A stretch of 64,000 bases of DNA from Ceriagrion tenellum (GCA_963169105.1 OY720636.1:104718539-104782538), one strand, 5' to 3'. Shown: positions 37,848 through 49,860, counted from the first letter of the stretch. Numbers and translations are program-made. Notes: generated by a model from the sequence alone, not told the origin.

Positions 37848-38225
37848 AATTTTGGTCAGTGACTTCAGATAATTCGCAATATGTTCGACAATTCCATTTT
37901 CCTTAAGTGTCAACCTTTATTTAATTTTCGAAAGAAATGTAAAGCGATAAGTTGCGTCACTTGAAAGCAAACCTAATTTCCGCTTTGGCCTTGTGTGTAA
38001 TGTAGTTGGTTGGTATTCTTCCGCCGTGCCAGTCTAAATTTTTGGTCATTCAGATAATTCGCGTGCCGTTCGACAATTGTGTCTTCAACGTCGATTTTCC
38101 CCTAAGTGTCAACTTTGTTATATTTTCGAAAGAAGCGTTAAGCGATAAGTCGCTTCACTTGAAAGCAAACCTGACTGCCGTTTTGGCCTAATGCGTAATG
38201 TAGTTGGCAGGTATTCTTTCGCTGT
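37848..38225. repeat. Diverged tandem duplication, period about 185 bp
   Basis: Two units share in order TTGGTCA, CAGATAATTCGC, GTTCGACAATT, AAGTGTCAAC, TTTTCGAAAGAA, AAGCGATAAGT, TCACTTGAAAGCAAACCT, TTTTGGCCT, GTAATGTAGTTGG and GGTATTCTT. Unit one begins near 37853, unit two near 38038. A weaker partial unit may precede at about 37730 (AATATGTTCGAT). No open frame spans the units. Confidence 0.8.
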
Positions 38226-39654
38226 GCCATTGCGCCGGTCGAATTCCGTCTGTATTTTTGAGGGTCATGCGTTTGTTGCCGCTGCAATCGTCGGCACAAT
38301 TTCGTGCACTACATCCTCTGAGCAGATCTTTCACTTTTTACGATTGCTACCGTTGACGCCCGTTAATTATCTAGTTTCTCCAGTTCTAATGGAGGATTAA
38401 ATGGGCCTCGGGTCATTCCATTCTCTCCCCGTCCTTTCCCGTTGTCATTATTGGCAATTTCAACTTTCTTCTCCCCTCCCTCTTCCTCCAGTTGCTACTG
38501 AGCAGAAAGAAATTGCCACGGGAGTGCACCCTCTACTCTGCGGCGATCGTGCTGTTCTCCTTGCCCGGAGGGGGCTCTCCATTATCTACCGATGCTGTTT
38601 TGGAGTGGTGTAAAAAATGCATCCATTATCTCTCACGAGTACCTCATTATAGCTTGCCCTTTACGAATCTTTATTACTCGGTGTTTTTTTTTTGCTTACC
38701 GGCGAGACTCTTGCGTCTTTTTTCGGGGAACCATTTGTGTAAAAAAATTTCGTTTAGCAAGTTTCCGCGAAGGATTGGGTGTTTTGGGGTGATTGGCGTG
38801 GGGGATGGCTTCGTGTTTTTTTTATATTTTCTCCTTAGGTTTTTCCCTGTGTACGACCGGTTTGGAGTTTACATCACTGCCAGTTGGGTTGTTTTCTTTC
38901 TTTTTTTCCGACCGACGCGCGATGTCTTGGGATTGGAAAAAAGGGATGGGTTAGTCTTGTGTGCAGCGGGGACGGAGGAGGGAGACGCGTCCGTAGATGG
39001 GAAATCTTGCTGAGTAGGAGTTCGAGCAGATTGGCCCGGGAATCGTCTGTTGTCGGAGCGATGAGCGCATCGTCGCGTCCTTCTCTCTGTGGCATCATCT
39101 TGCGCTTGGCAACGGTACTTGGTGAGTACCACCCAGAAAACTCTCGGTATGCTCGTTTAGCACCGCCCAATGTTCATTCGCCCGAGTGATTCATTGTGAA
39201 GTTTGCCCGTGTTAAATGTGATCCCACTTTTATGGTGATCTCGTGACGGATGTCCAGGATGTTCTCATTAGCATATTTACTCCGTGGTTTTTGGCGTAGC
39301 TGTTCTTACCTTTCCGAGTACGTCGTTATGATGAAGAGGCGATCTACACGGAAACTATGGCGTATTTCCTGTGAGTGGCCGTGTACTTAAGCTATCCTTT
39401 AATGAAGAGGTCAGAGGAGGTCAAGCCTGGGAAGCTTTCCAGAAGGAAATGTCATTTCGTCGGTTGAAAACAGGCCCCAGATTTTTATGTTGCTTCGCCA
39501 ATTTGATGCGTCTTCATGTTGCGAATCGTCCGGCCTATGCTTTGTGCGAGTTTTGAGGATCGCAAACTATGCTTGCGTTATTTGTGTTCATTCTTTGGGT
39601 GTTGACATGGATTTTCAAAGCTGTAATGAGACTAAACAATGGGATTCGTCTAAA

Positions 39655-39795
39655 TCTACGTATTATGGTAGGAACGATCACGGGAATAAGATTAATGAAA
39701 TAGACTGCAAAACTTATAGATTGAAAATGTCATTTTTTCCTCGTACAATTAGGGACCATATTAGTTGCGATATCTCAGTTCTAAGATGCTGACTA
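39655..39795 (+). pseudogene. CR1/L2-like LINE, extreme C-terminus
   Basis: Conceptual translation YYGRNDHGNKINEIDCKTYR followed by LKMSFFPRTIRDHI matches YYG-SDHENKIRETDSRT and SFFPRSLRDHNG read from the copy at 40842-41643 (minus). A short C-terminal fragment only, facing the next feature tail to tail. Confidence 0.7.
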
Positions 39796-39839
39796 GTTTA
39801 AATAGATTTTTTCAGTAGTGCTTAATGTCTTAACATGAA

Positions 39840-40078
39840 TTTTAGATGCTAACCTCGCATGCAATATCCGGCATGATACAGTAAGAAACAAGAGCTTGGG
39901 ATCTAATCAACTAGCTACAATCAGTCGGCTTCACTGTCGACTAACTAACTTTAAAGTCTTATTGACAGTCATTTTGGTCTCTTGTAGATCGCGGAAAAAA
40001 CTAAATTTTAAACCTGTCTCTTCTGCAGTCTATTTCCTTGATTTAAGTCTCATGATCTGATTTACTGAAGTTGTTTTT
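39840..40078 (-). pseudogene. CR1/L2-like LINE, C-terminus and 3' UTR
   Basis: The + strand ACTAACTTTAAAGTCTTATT, TTTTGGTCTCTTG, ATCGCGG and CTCATGATCTGATT align in order with 41120-41250. Read on the minus strand, this is the same C-terminal region as in 39655-39795 but in opposite orientation. Both are short and full of changes. Confidence 0.65.
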
Positions 40079-40159
40079 AGAATGTGGTTGAAGAGACGCT
40101 TTTTGTGACACTTATGTGAAGAGCCTTAAGGACAAGAGATAATGTGTGGAGTAATCAGT

Positions 40160-40320
40160 GTATGTAAAAAAAACGATGGAGCGTGCGGGGACAGGATAGC
40201 ATGAAAGAAATAATTAAAACACCCGGTTACACGGACGTAACCCTGAGAATTATGCTATTTTGACTGTGGCTGCCTCGAAAGGGAACGGTTTGACGGTTGT
40301 ACGTGTGTGTTTATTTTCCC
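40160..40320 (+). mobile_element. 3' tail of a LINE (family of 32560-33165)
   Basis: GATAGCATGAAAGAAATAATT, CTCGAAAGGGAACGGTTTGACGG and a TGTACGTGTGTG tail resemble the 3' UTR at 33050-33165 (TTCGAAAGGGAATGGCTTGACG). No coding part is left. Confidence 0.4.
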
Positions 40321-40841
40321 GAGAGTCTTTCTTTGGTCTAGTTCTTCCTCCTGGATTCGTTCCGTCTGCGGCGTGAGCTGAGTGCTCGTGTATTTGTCGA
40401 CTAATTCAATTTGAGACGGCGTTTCGTGTCTCCGCTTCGCATGAGAGATACACTTGCGGCGGCCCGCCGTTCCTTTCCCCGCGGCGGAGACTCGTTTTGC
40501 GGCTTGTCACCGATGCGAAAACCGCGAACTCTCCTTGAAAGCGTCCCTCGGAAGTCTTCCGTCTGCTGTATTGTATTTTTTCCCAGTCTTCGTCGCGTCT
40601 CGCCGCGACGTCGTACGATTGCTAAGGGCATCGTGCTCCTGTCCTCTCCTGGGACCCTTTATGTTGTGCTTGTACATTTGGTTTCCACTTGTGATTGGAG
40701 AATTTATTTAATTCACAGTTCTTTGTTCGGTGTAGTAACTTCAGCGGAGTCGCCTTCGGCTGATGGAGATAGGGTTTGTGTGGAGGGTTGAGTACTGGAT
40801 TCCCACCCAGAGAATCCATGCAGAGGTTTGCAGTAGAATTC

Positions 40842-41643
40842 ATCTACATCTTTTCATTACCCCGCAAGCCACCACTAGGGTGTTTGGCAGGGGGTGAATT
40901 ATAACCAACGTGAACTACAAAGAAGAAATTAACTTACACCAACATGATCCACAAATGGGTATGCTACAAATGCTACAGCAATTACTAAAATAATCTATAA
41001 CGTAACTATGTAAACGTGACACAAGAATCAATGCAGGGAACATGAAAAACATGGTCTTAGCACTACTCAGCAGATTTAGAAACGTGTTAGTGGGCATATG
41101 AGTTAATCGCTACGCTACCTGTCAACTAACCTACTTCAAAGTCTTAACGCAGCCATTGTGGTCTCTTAGCGATCGCGGGAAGAACGAAATTTTAAACCCT
41201 TCTGTTCTACTATCTGTTTCCCTTATTTTATTCTCATGATCTGATCAACCGTAATATGTTGGAGTTCGTAAGATATTTATTACTTCTTCGGAAAATAAAT
41301 CTGTTTTGAATTTACTTAAAATATTGAATCTAATTTTCCTTCGACGGTCTGATAGCGATCCCCATCCTAGTTGTTGCAAGAAGTCAGTAACACTAACGAG
41401 ACGATCATAACGGCCATTTACGTATCTTGTTGATCGTCTCTGCACGCGTTCTAACTCTGTTTTTAAGCCTACCTCATGTGGATCCCAAACACTGGCAGCG
41501 TATTTTAAGTGGGGTCTAACAAGGGAGAGTAAGGTGATTTTTCTAACTTTATCGTTGCACTTTCCAAGTACTCTTTCAACAAAGCCCAATTTACGATTAG
41601 CTTGACCAGTTATTTCCCGGATGTTTGCTCTAAGAGAGATCAT
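40842..41643 (-). pseudogene. CR1/L2-like LINE, reverse-transcriptase C-terminus and full 3' end
   Basis: Best copy of the family. A 132-codon open frame on the minus strand (41643 to 41245) reads ITGQANRKLGFVERVLGKCN, KITLLSLVRPHLKYAASVWDPH, shown in parts, then LERVQRRSTRYV. These are the hallmark blocks at the C-terminus of CR1/L2 reverse transcriptases. After a stop, the frame continues with DHENKIRETDSRT and SFFPRSLRDHNG. The 3' UTR ends with the stem-loop (CCCCTGCCAAACACCC / GGTGGCTTGCGGGG) and GATGTAGATG at 40842. The catalytic domain is missing (5' truncation). Confidence 0.85.
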
Positions 41644-43129
41644 TGGTCAGAATTCCGCAAGGCTGTCGGATGGGACGTCAAAAGGTGGACTTCGTGACAT
41701 CTTCCTTTGAGCGTTGGCTAATTTCTGAGTCTGTTTTTTTTCTACATCTATCCATTCACCAAATAATCCTTCCAAATACCCACCTGTCCTCAAAGGTTCA
41801 ATATGTTAACTTGCAAATGCGGCTATAAACATATGAACTGAACTCGGCTATTGGCCACAGCCCCCAGCAGCTAACTAGTTCGTTTGGAAAAGCATGGGGT
41901 TAAGAAACTTTCGAGTAAAAATATGCCGCCTGAGCTGTAAGACGGAGTAGAAGAGGATGCCTCGATAGCTTCATTGCTGGTAATAAAAACTCGGCGCGAA
42001 ATCGGAGGGCTGGGGGTTGAATCCTAGGCCTGGAGGGCAATTTTTGTTTGAATGTGAATTGTACTCAGTTTAAATCTATTTTTTCACGTCGTATTTGCCC
42101 TCGTTTCTCGATTCCCTCCTCGAGACTCTCAGTCGCCTGTCAGTTTCTCAGTCGCCTGGAGATGAGTGGTTTCGCGCGGAAATTCACGCGGATACCGAAA
42201 CCTATTAAAATTATACGACCTAATTATATCTAGAAGTGAAAGGATCGAACTATTTAATGGGCCCCAAGGCTCCAAAAATTAGGGAAATCCCATCAATTTC
42301 TGAATTTATTAGCTAAAAGAAGGAAAATTAGCCAATACGACCTCAGTTTTAATTGAGGATATGAACCGCCACCAAGGCCGTAAAATTATCTTTTTCTGTG
42401 CTCAGCTCTGATGGCCGGGATTTCAGGACCGTTAAAATGAGGTGAGAAATCGAGTAGGCTGAATTCGTGAAAATTCAAGTGGTCCAGTTTCTAAATCTTT
42501 AATTAAATAATTTTGTCGGTATGACAACCGGAGTTGGTATATTCTCTCATCGATTACGCTCTCGTCAACGAACCGATAGTCCGATACTACGTAAAATATT
42601 GTAATGCTTGAAACCCAAACTCTGAGATAGGATAAGCCTTTCGTAAAGGGTACGCTATCTTGTTGTAGACGTTAACCAGACATTATAAAACTATGGACAT
42701 TGAGGTGTTAAAGAAATTGCAGCAAATGTCAAGTTATTGTCACCAATTAGCCTTTCTCTTATATTCACTTCTTGTTCATCGAGTTTTGTCCATGTTTCAC
42801 GTAGTCTCTTTCTTCGATGAAATAGTCACCCGACACCACTTCCTACCCTCTTCCCCTCTAATACCACTCCTACTGTTCATCACATCGGCCGTACTTAGTG
42901 AAAAATACTTTTCTCTGGTCGGTGCTCGCGGCGACACCTCATCAGACCGATGCGTTTCTTCTCTTTTCTTTTATAAATTCACGTAACGCAATAATTTTTT
43001 AGGACTGTAAAAAAGGAATACTAGCCTAATGCTTAGCACTACTCAAGCTGTCACATTTGTTTCTCCTCGGAAACCCCCAAAACCCTTCCATTGTTGGGAG
43101 AGTTGCTTCTGGATTTGCTAGATTGAGGC

Positions 43130-43560
43130 GGGTTGAATCCTAAGTGTAGAATTATGGGGCAGAAACGTGGACCCCTTGAATATAAGACGGGATAGTCTGC
43201 AGGGGTTTCGAGATGTGGGTGTGGAGGAGGGTGGAGTGGGGTGCGCTGAGCGGAAAGGAAGGCAAATGAGGAAGTGTTTGGTATGGTGGGCGAAGAAATC
43301 AGAAAGAGACAATGCAGAGGTCAATGGGGCAGGGGTACGAAGAGGGTAATGAGAATTGAAGGGCTGCGTGAGGCTGTGAGGGAGGGCAGAATGATGGATA
43401 ATCGGGAAGGAGAAGAAAGAGAATAGGCTTTGTGGACGGGATTAAGAAGGATAGGAGGTACGCGGAGAGAAAGAAAGATTATTGGTTGGTAGAGACCTGT
43501 AAATGTAAGATCTGGAAGTTTTTTTACTCCCATATAAACCTACCGTAACCGGTAGATCGC
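43130..43560 (+). pseudogene. LINE C-terminal remnant in duplication copy 1
   Basis: YGAETWTP, FEMWVWRRVEW and, farther on, RIGFVDGIKKDRRYAERKKD are the same blocks as in the 1348-2218 LINE, here uninterrupted by an insertion. Stops (after WTP) and frame changes show it is dead. The second copy of the duplication repeats it at 46414-46844. Confidence 0.7.
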
Positions 43561-43719
43561 CTACCTTAATAATTATGTGATTTTCAATTTCGTTGGTTAA
43601 TTATGCTCGTACTCCGATCTATGTATGTAGCTAGGTGGTCTATTTATCTATGTCAGTGATATTATAACACCTGGGCCCCATATACTTTGCTCTACATCTT
43701 AATATCCCTTGTTCACTAC

Positions 43720-43905
43720 GTGTTTTGAGTGGACTCCCAATCTAATCCATCCAGTCACTTTCTCATAGATTTTTCTCATTTTTATTTTAAACATTCTCAT
43801 CTCCTTCAAACACAATATTGATAACTCTCTGATATCCTCTCTTCAATGACGGGTGCCAAATACTTGCGGCATGTTTTATGCGCGTCTTAACTTACGCATC
43901 CTCGC
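43720..43905 (-). pseudogene. Possible LINE fragment (minus strand) in duplication copy 1
   Basis: The minus strand reads HAASIWHPSLKRG and YQRVINIVFEGDENV before a stop, resembling the EYAASVWDP block and following residues of CR1/L2 reverse transcriptases. The match is short. Repeated at 47004-47189. Confidence 0.4.
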
Positions 43906-44236
43906 TTACCATTTGTCCTTCCTATCAAATTCGCTACCAGAGTCCTCGCATACCCGCTCTGCCTTTAGCAAAATGTTACGGCGATAGCACTGTGATGGAA
44001 GATTTAGGGATAATACATTCCCCCGAGGGGCTAAGTCCGTTCCTTCTTCTTCGTAATTATTTTCTCGTCTCGAAAAAGTTAGCACGATGTCTATGAATAT
44101 TGCCTGTGCATCCGTCCTAGGTATTTACGATTTATTCCCGTGCACAAGCTCTGGGAAAATTCCCATCCAGCTTTCAAAAGCCTTTGTCGCACCAGCTAAA
44201 ACTGCTCGGTCGAGATATGGCTGGTAAGGTGATGAC

Positions 44237-44929
44237 CAGGGACGGGAAAAAGTCATAAACGTCATGTTCAGTTTTTTTATCATTAAATAGCCAGTTTTTG
44301 CCAAAAAGTCATGAAATGCAACTTTGCGGAATAAACGTCATAAAATGGTGGTAATCACTTAATTCTTAGCTATGCGGAACCTCTTCATTTCGGAAAATAA
44401 AAATTACACTTTGCATTGGTCCACTAAATTGATTTATTTCCTACGACCCAGGTTTCATCACGTTTTACATCCGTTTATATACAAATATCCAGGTGCTTAG
44501 TGGTAAGAGGGGAAGCGAGGGGGAGGGGACGGGAGTTGTAGTGTGGTGTTGTGGGTAGGAGGCAGTGGGGGAGGGGTGGGGGAGAAAAGGACAGTGTTCG
44601 GCTGGGTAGGGATTTTCCGGCGTTGATGGGTCTCTGGGCAGCGGGGGGTGTAGCGAGTGAGGAGAAAGAAGGAAAGGATTAGTAGGGAATCCGAGAAAAT
44701 ATACCTCTCTATTTAATAAGTATTGGATACTTTATTTTGAACCACTTACCGTATAGTTACTATACGGGTCATAATGTTTGTTAAAATTTTACAGTAAAAT
44801 AAACGTCAAACTTTCAGCCAAAGCGTCATGAAATGACCGAATTTAAAAAATAGACGTAATCAAACAGGAAAATAAAAGTCATAGAATAAAGGTCATGAAA
44901 TGGAAAAATACAAGCCATAAACGTCTCTG
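44237..44929. mobile_element. hAT-like MITE in duplication copy 1 (693 bp)
   Basis: The ends are inverted: CAGGGACGGG on the left, ACGTCTCTG on the right (CAGAGACGTTTATGG in reverse complement). The subterminal parts repeat GTCATAAACG, GTCATGAAATG and GTCATAAAATGG in direct and inverted form. Flanking 8-mers GTGATGAC and GTAATCAT agree in 5 of 8 positions, so the target duplication is only tentative. No transposase is present. A G-rich block lies inside at about 44500-44660. Confidence 0.6.
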
Positions 44930-46413
44930 GTAATCATAATCCAATTTGTCCTACGTGGGATACATTCACGTTTCCATTGGTCCTCGAGGGAGGTGTTTTG
45001 GTTCCTATGTGCCGTCGGGCATTTGCCTTTCAAAACGTACCCGTGTGGTGAAACACGTTGCCGTATCGAAGTATCCGAGTGCTTTGGGCTGCCTCCTTCG
45101 TCCCCACAGCGTTTCAAAGCTTAGTTACGTTGGCCCAGCTGTCACACAGTATCCCTAGTGATGTTATTGTTGTCAAAATTTCTCTGTATTTTTCTTCAAA
45201 AATCACCTAGCAATTGGCCACGATGAAATCGCGGCGATCCTTGTCTCGATAGCTTCATTGCTGGTAATAAAAACTCGGCGCGAAATCGGAGGGCTGGGGG
45301 TTGAATCCTAGGCCTGGAGGGCAATTTTTGTTTGAATGTGAATTGTACTCAGTTTAAATCTATTTTTTCACGTCGTATTTGCCCTCGTTTCTCGATTCCC
45401 TCCTCGAGACTCTCAGTCGCCTGTCAGTTTCTCAGTCGCCTGGAGATGAGTGGTTTCGCGCGGAAATTCACGCGGATACCGAAACCTATTAAAATTATAC
45501 GACCTAATTATATCTAGAAGTGAAAGGATCGAACTATTTAATGGGCCCCAAGGCTCCAAAAATTAGGGAAATCCCATCAATTTCTGAATTTATTAGCTAA
45601 AAGAAGGAAAATTAGCCAATACGACCTCAGTTTTAATTGAGGATATGAACCGCCACCAAGGCCGTAAAATTATCTTTTTCTGTGCTCAGCTCTGATGGCC
45701 GGGATTTCAGGACCGTTAAAATGAGGTGAGAAATCGAGTAGGCTGAATTCGTGAAAATTCAAGTGGTCCAGTTTCTAAATCTTTAATTAAATAATTTTGT
45801 CGGTATGACAACCGGAGTTGGTATATTCTCTCATCGATTACGCTCTCGTCAACGAACCGATAGTCCGATACTACGTAAAATATTGTAATGCTTGAAACCC
45901 AAACTCTGAGATAGGATAAGCCTTTCGTAAAGGGTACGCTATCTTGTTGTAGACGTTAACCAGACATTATAAAACTATGGACATTGAGGTGTTAAAGAAA
46001 TTGCAGCAAATGTCAAGTTATTGTCACCAATTAGCCTTTCTCTTATATTCACTTCTTGTTCATCGAGTTTTGTCCATGTTTCACGTAGTCTCTTTCTTCG
46101 ATGAAATAGTCACCCGACACCACTTCCTACCCTCTTCCCCTCTAATACCACTCCTACTGTTCATCACATCGGCCGTACTTAGTGAAAAATACTTTTCTCT
46201 GGTCGGTGCTCGCGGCGACACCTCATCAGACCGATGCGTTTCTTCTCTTTTCTTTTATAAATTCACGTAACGCAATAATTTTTTAGGACTGTAAAAAAGG
46301 AATACTAGCCTAATGCTTAGCACTACTCAAGCTGTCACATTTGTTTCTCCTCGGAAACCCCCAAAACCCTTCCATTGTTGGGAGAGTTGCTTCTGGATTT
46401 GCTAGATTGAGGC

Positions 46414-46844
46414 GGGTTGAATCCTAAGTGTAGAATTATGGGGCAGAAACGTGGACCCCTTGAATATAAGACGGGATAGTCTGCAGGGGTTTCGAGATGT
46501 GGGTGTGGAGGAGGGTGGAGTGGGGTGCGCTGAGCGGAAAGGAAGGCAAATGAGGAAGTGTTTGGTATGGTGGGCGAAGAAATCAGAAAGAGACAATGCA
46601 GAGGTCAATGGGGCAGGGGTACGAAGAGGGTAATGAGAATTGAAGGGCTGCGTGAGGCTGTGAGGGAGGGCAGAATGATGGATAATCGGGAAGGAGAAGA
46701 AAGAGAATAGGCTTTGTGGACGGGATTAAGAAGGATAGGAGGTACGCGGAGAGAAAGAAAGATTATTGGTTGGTAGAGACCTGTAAATGTAAGATCTGGA
46801 AGTTTTTTTACTCCCATATAAACCTACCGTAACCGGTAGATCGC
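46414..46844 (+). pseudogene. LINE C-terminal remnant in duplication copy 2
   Basis: Identical to 43130-43560, including the same stops after YGAETWTP. This shows that decay of the element preceded the duplication. Confidence 0.7.
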
Positions 46845-47520
46845 CTACCTTAATAATTATGTGATTTTCAATTTCGTTGGTTAATTATGCTCGTACTCCG
46901 ATCTATGTATGTAGCTAGGTGGTCTATTTATCTATGTCAGTGATATTATAACACCTGGGCCCCATATACTTTGCTCTACATCTTAATATCCCTTGTTCAC
47001 TACGTGTTTTGAGTGGACTCCCAATCTAATCCATCCAGTCACTTTCTCATAGATTTTTCTCATTTTTATTTTAAACATTCTCATCTCCTTCAAACACAAT
47101 ATTGATAACTCTCTGATATCCTCTCTTCAATGACGGGTGCCAAATACTTGCGGCATGTTTTATGCGCGTCTTAACTTACGCATCCTCGCTTACCATTTGT
47201 CCTTCCTATCAAATTCGCTACCAGAGTCCTCGCATACCCGCTCTGCCTTTAGCAAAATGTTACGGCGATAGCACTGTGATGGAAGATTTAGGGATAATAC
47301 ATTCCCCCGAGGGGCTAAGTCCGTTCCTTCTTCTTCGTAATTATTTTCTCGTCTCGAAAAAGTTAGCACGATGTCTATGAATATTGCCTGTGCATCCGTC
47401 CTAGGTATTTACGATTTATTCCCGTGCACAAGCTCTGGGAAAATTCCCATCCAGCTTTCAAAAGCCTTTGTCGCACCAGCTAAAACTGCTCGGTCGAGAT
47501 ATGGCTGGTAAGGTGATGAC

Positions 47521-48213
47521 CAGGGACGGGAAAAAGTCATAAACGTCATGTTCAGTTTTTTTATCATTAAATAGCCAGTTTTTGCCAAAAAGTCATGAAA
47601 TGCAACTTTGCGGAATAAACGTCATAAAATGGTGGTAATCACTTAATTCTTAGCTATGCGGAACCTCTTCATTTCGGAAAATAAAAATTACACTTTGCAT
47701 TGGTCCACTAAATTGATTTATTTCCTACGACCCAGGTTTCATCACGTTTTACATCCGTTTATATACAAATATCCAGGTGCTTAGTGGTAAGAGGGGAAGC
47801 GAGGGGGAGGGGACGGGAGTTGTAGTGTGGTGTTGTGGGTAGGAGGCAGTGGGGGAGGGGTGGGGGAGAAAAGGACAGTGTTCGGCTGGGTAGGGATTTT
47901 CCGGCGTTGATGGGTCTCTGGGCAGCGGGGGGTGTAGCGAGTGAGGAGAAAGAAGGAAAGGATTAGTAGGGAATCCGAGAAAATATACCTCTCTATTTAA
48001 TAAGTATTGGATACTTTATTTTGAACCACTTACCGTATAGTTACTATACGGGTCATAATGTTTGTTAAAATTTTACAGTAAAATAAACGTCAAACTTTCA
48101 GCCAAAGCGTCATGAAATGACCGAATTTAAAAAATAGACGTAATCAAACAGGAAAATAAAAGTCATAGAATAAAGGTCATGAAATGGAAAAATACAAGCC
48201 ATAAACGTCTCTG
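47521..48213. mobile_element. hAT-like MITE in duplication copy 2 (693 bp)
   Basis: Second copy of 44237-44929 carried along by the segmental duplication, not an independent insertion: flanks are the same on both sides. Confidence 0.6.
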
Positions 48214-49744
48214 GTAATCATAATCCAATTTGTCCTACGTGGGATACATTCACGTTTCCATTGGTCCTCGAGGGAGGTGTTTTGGTTCCTATGTGCCGTC
48301 GGGCATTTGCCTTTCAAAACGTACCCGTGTGGTGAAACACGTTGCCGTATCGAAGTATCCGAGTGCTTTGGGCTGCCTCCTTCGTCCCCACAGCGTTTCA
48401 AAGCTTAGTTACGTTGGCCCAGCTGTCACACAGTATCCCTAGTGATGTTATTGTTGTCAAAATTTCTCTGTATTTTTCTTCAAAAATCACCTAGCAATTG
48501 GCCACGATGAAATCGCGGCGATCCTTGTCTCGATAGCCTGAGGTTGCATTATTACCACACGTATCTAATTTCGTGCTTTCTCATTCCTTCAAAATAGCAT
48601 AATAATGAATTCCATGGAAGACCCGAAGGAGGAGTTAAATTTTTTACGCAAAGTTGGGCAACATTCTCCGGGGATCACTTTAACGAATGTAACTCGTGTA
48701 TCAAGAGGTGTGACCGCATTGATCAGATCCTGTGATATCGCCTCCGTAATTGCCGTCGCGAAAGAAATGATATCGAGGTCGAAGTGCTTCATGCAAGTAA
48801 ATCGACCTCTATGTCCTTGGGCACGTGACGCTTCGCTGTTGATTCAGGTCGCAGCTGATTTGCTTTTATTTCCCTTGACATCGAGAGCGGTGGGTTATGT
48901 GATCGTGTTTGGTCGTGCAAGCCATTTTTAGTGCTCCACTTGTATCGCAGTCCACTGAAACATCCCGAATGTGAGGCGATTAAATTAAGTTTTTGATTTT
49001 GATGATTGCCAGTTATACTTATTTGTGTTTTTGCTGCGTGAATATTTTCCCATTTTCTTGAATGGTGTTGGGATGAGGATTTAATGTCTTTCCGTTGAGC
49101 GTAAGTTGTGCTTTTCTGTTATCTTCCCGTGGTTGTTTAAGTGAACAACTTTTGATCATCCTTAAAAAAGTCAAAAAGTAGAAAAAGCAGCTCCTCCATG
49201 ATTCTTTGGAAACCTACGTGTCCATGAGACATCGTGAGAAAGGAGTTTTTCTCAGAAATCAAATCCGTTAATCCTAGTTTAACAAATAGTCCACCAAGAT
49301 GGGAGGTCGCAAAATGAAGCGTGTCGGTTTTTTTATTCTCTCATATCTCTCTGAAGACTTTTTCGAATCACCATCGCCGCTTAGGGAGATATTTCCTTGC
49401 CCATTCAAGCATTGAAACGGAATGCGAATAATCATTCCTTATTACGATGGGAAACTATTTTTCAGCCAGCTGTGTGCCATCTACGAAATGTTTCTCGCTG
49501 TGTGTCATGAAATTCAATCTTTTCTGGGAGCGTGGAATTGTTGAGACATTTTCATTACGTAGGAATGTTGTGAGTGACTTTTATCGTTCATAAGTTTTAA
49601 GATATAAATTCTACGTGAGCCTCGTATTGAATTTTTAATAAGATAATTGCTGTAAGTTCTCAACCTCATGAGCCCTCATCGATGGGTATGGTAGTTAACG
49701 TCAGACGTTTGTTGTTGTATTTGGAGTACATGTTTATGGAGACT

Positions 49745-49860
49745 TTTGGGATCGAGCACTCGACGCGATATCAAAGAATCCGGGTTCGAGTCCCGGTCTT
49801 GGCGAATGATTTTTCCTCTGTGGTGTGTCGCAATTAGTGCTGTTTTCGCCTTGTTATCAA
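49745..49860 (+). mobile_element. tRNA-derived SINE
   Basis: GGGATCGAGCACTCGACGCG stands at the A-box position and CCGGGTTCGAGTCCCGG at the B box, the best pol III B box of the window. The body (GGCGAATGATTTTTCC, TGTGTCGCAATT) is shared with 19745-19845. There is no complete tRNA fold. A tandem 17-base copy, GCATTTGTCTTCCCCG, lies 3' at 49957-49991. Confidence 0.6.

Larger units (their letters stand above)
41961..45244. repeat. Tandem duplication, copy 1 (3284 bp)
   Basis: Every landmark and all eight open frames compared are found again exactly 3284 bases later with no difference. The unit starts with CTCGATAGC at 41961; the same 9-mer stands at the junction (45245) and at the outer end (48529). 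It contains a tRNA-like SINE head (GGGTTGAATCCTAGGCC near 42015), a LINE remnant (43130-43560), a minus-strand LINE fragment (about 43720-43905) and a hAT-type MITE (44237-44929). An open frame of 97 codons at 42693-42986 has no recognisable domain. See copy 2. Confidence 0.95.
45245..48528. repeat. Tandem duplication, copy 2 (3284 bp)
   Basis: Direct head-to-tail repeat of 41961-45244. The stretches and translations compared are identical. The right breakpoint continues as CTCGATAGCCTGAGG, while the left border and the central junction continue as CTCGATAGCTTC, so the 9 bp CTCGATAGC is breakpoint microhomology. Identity this high means either a very recent duplication or an assembly error (collapsed or falsely duplicated haplotype). 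Confidence 0.95.

Noticed and set aside
42693..46270. Identical 97-codon frames at 42693-42986 and 45977-46270 as a duplicated gene pair
   Set aside because: The identity is explained by the 3284-bp segmental duplication. The frame has no domain, no splice sites and low-complexity hydrophobic content.
3864..49860. B-box sequences (3900s, 21950, 36270, 49785) as tRNA genes
   Set aside because: Acceptor and anticodon stems do not pair, and bodies with tails follow. They fit SINE heads.
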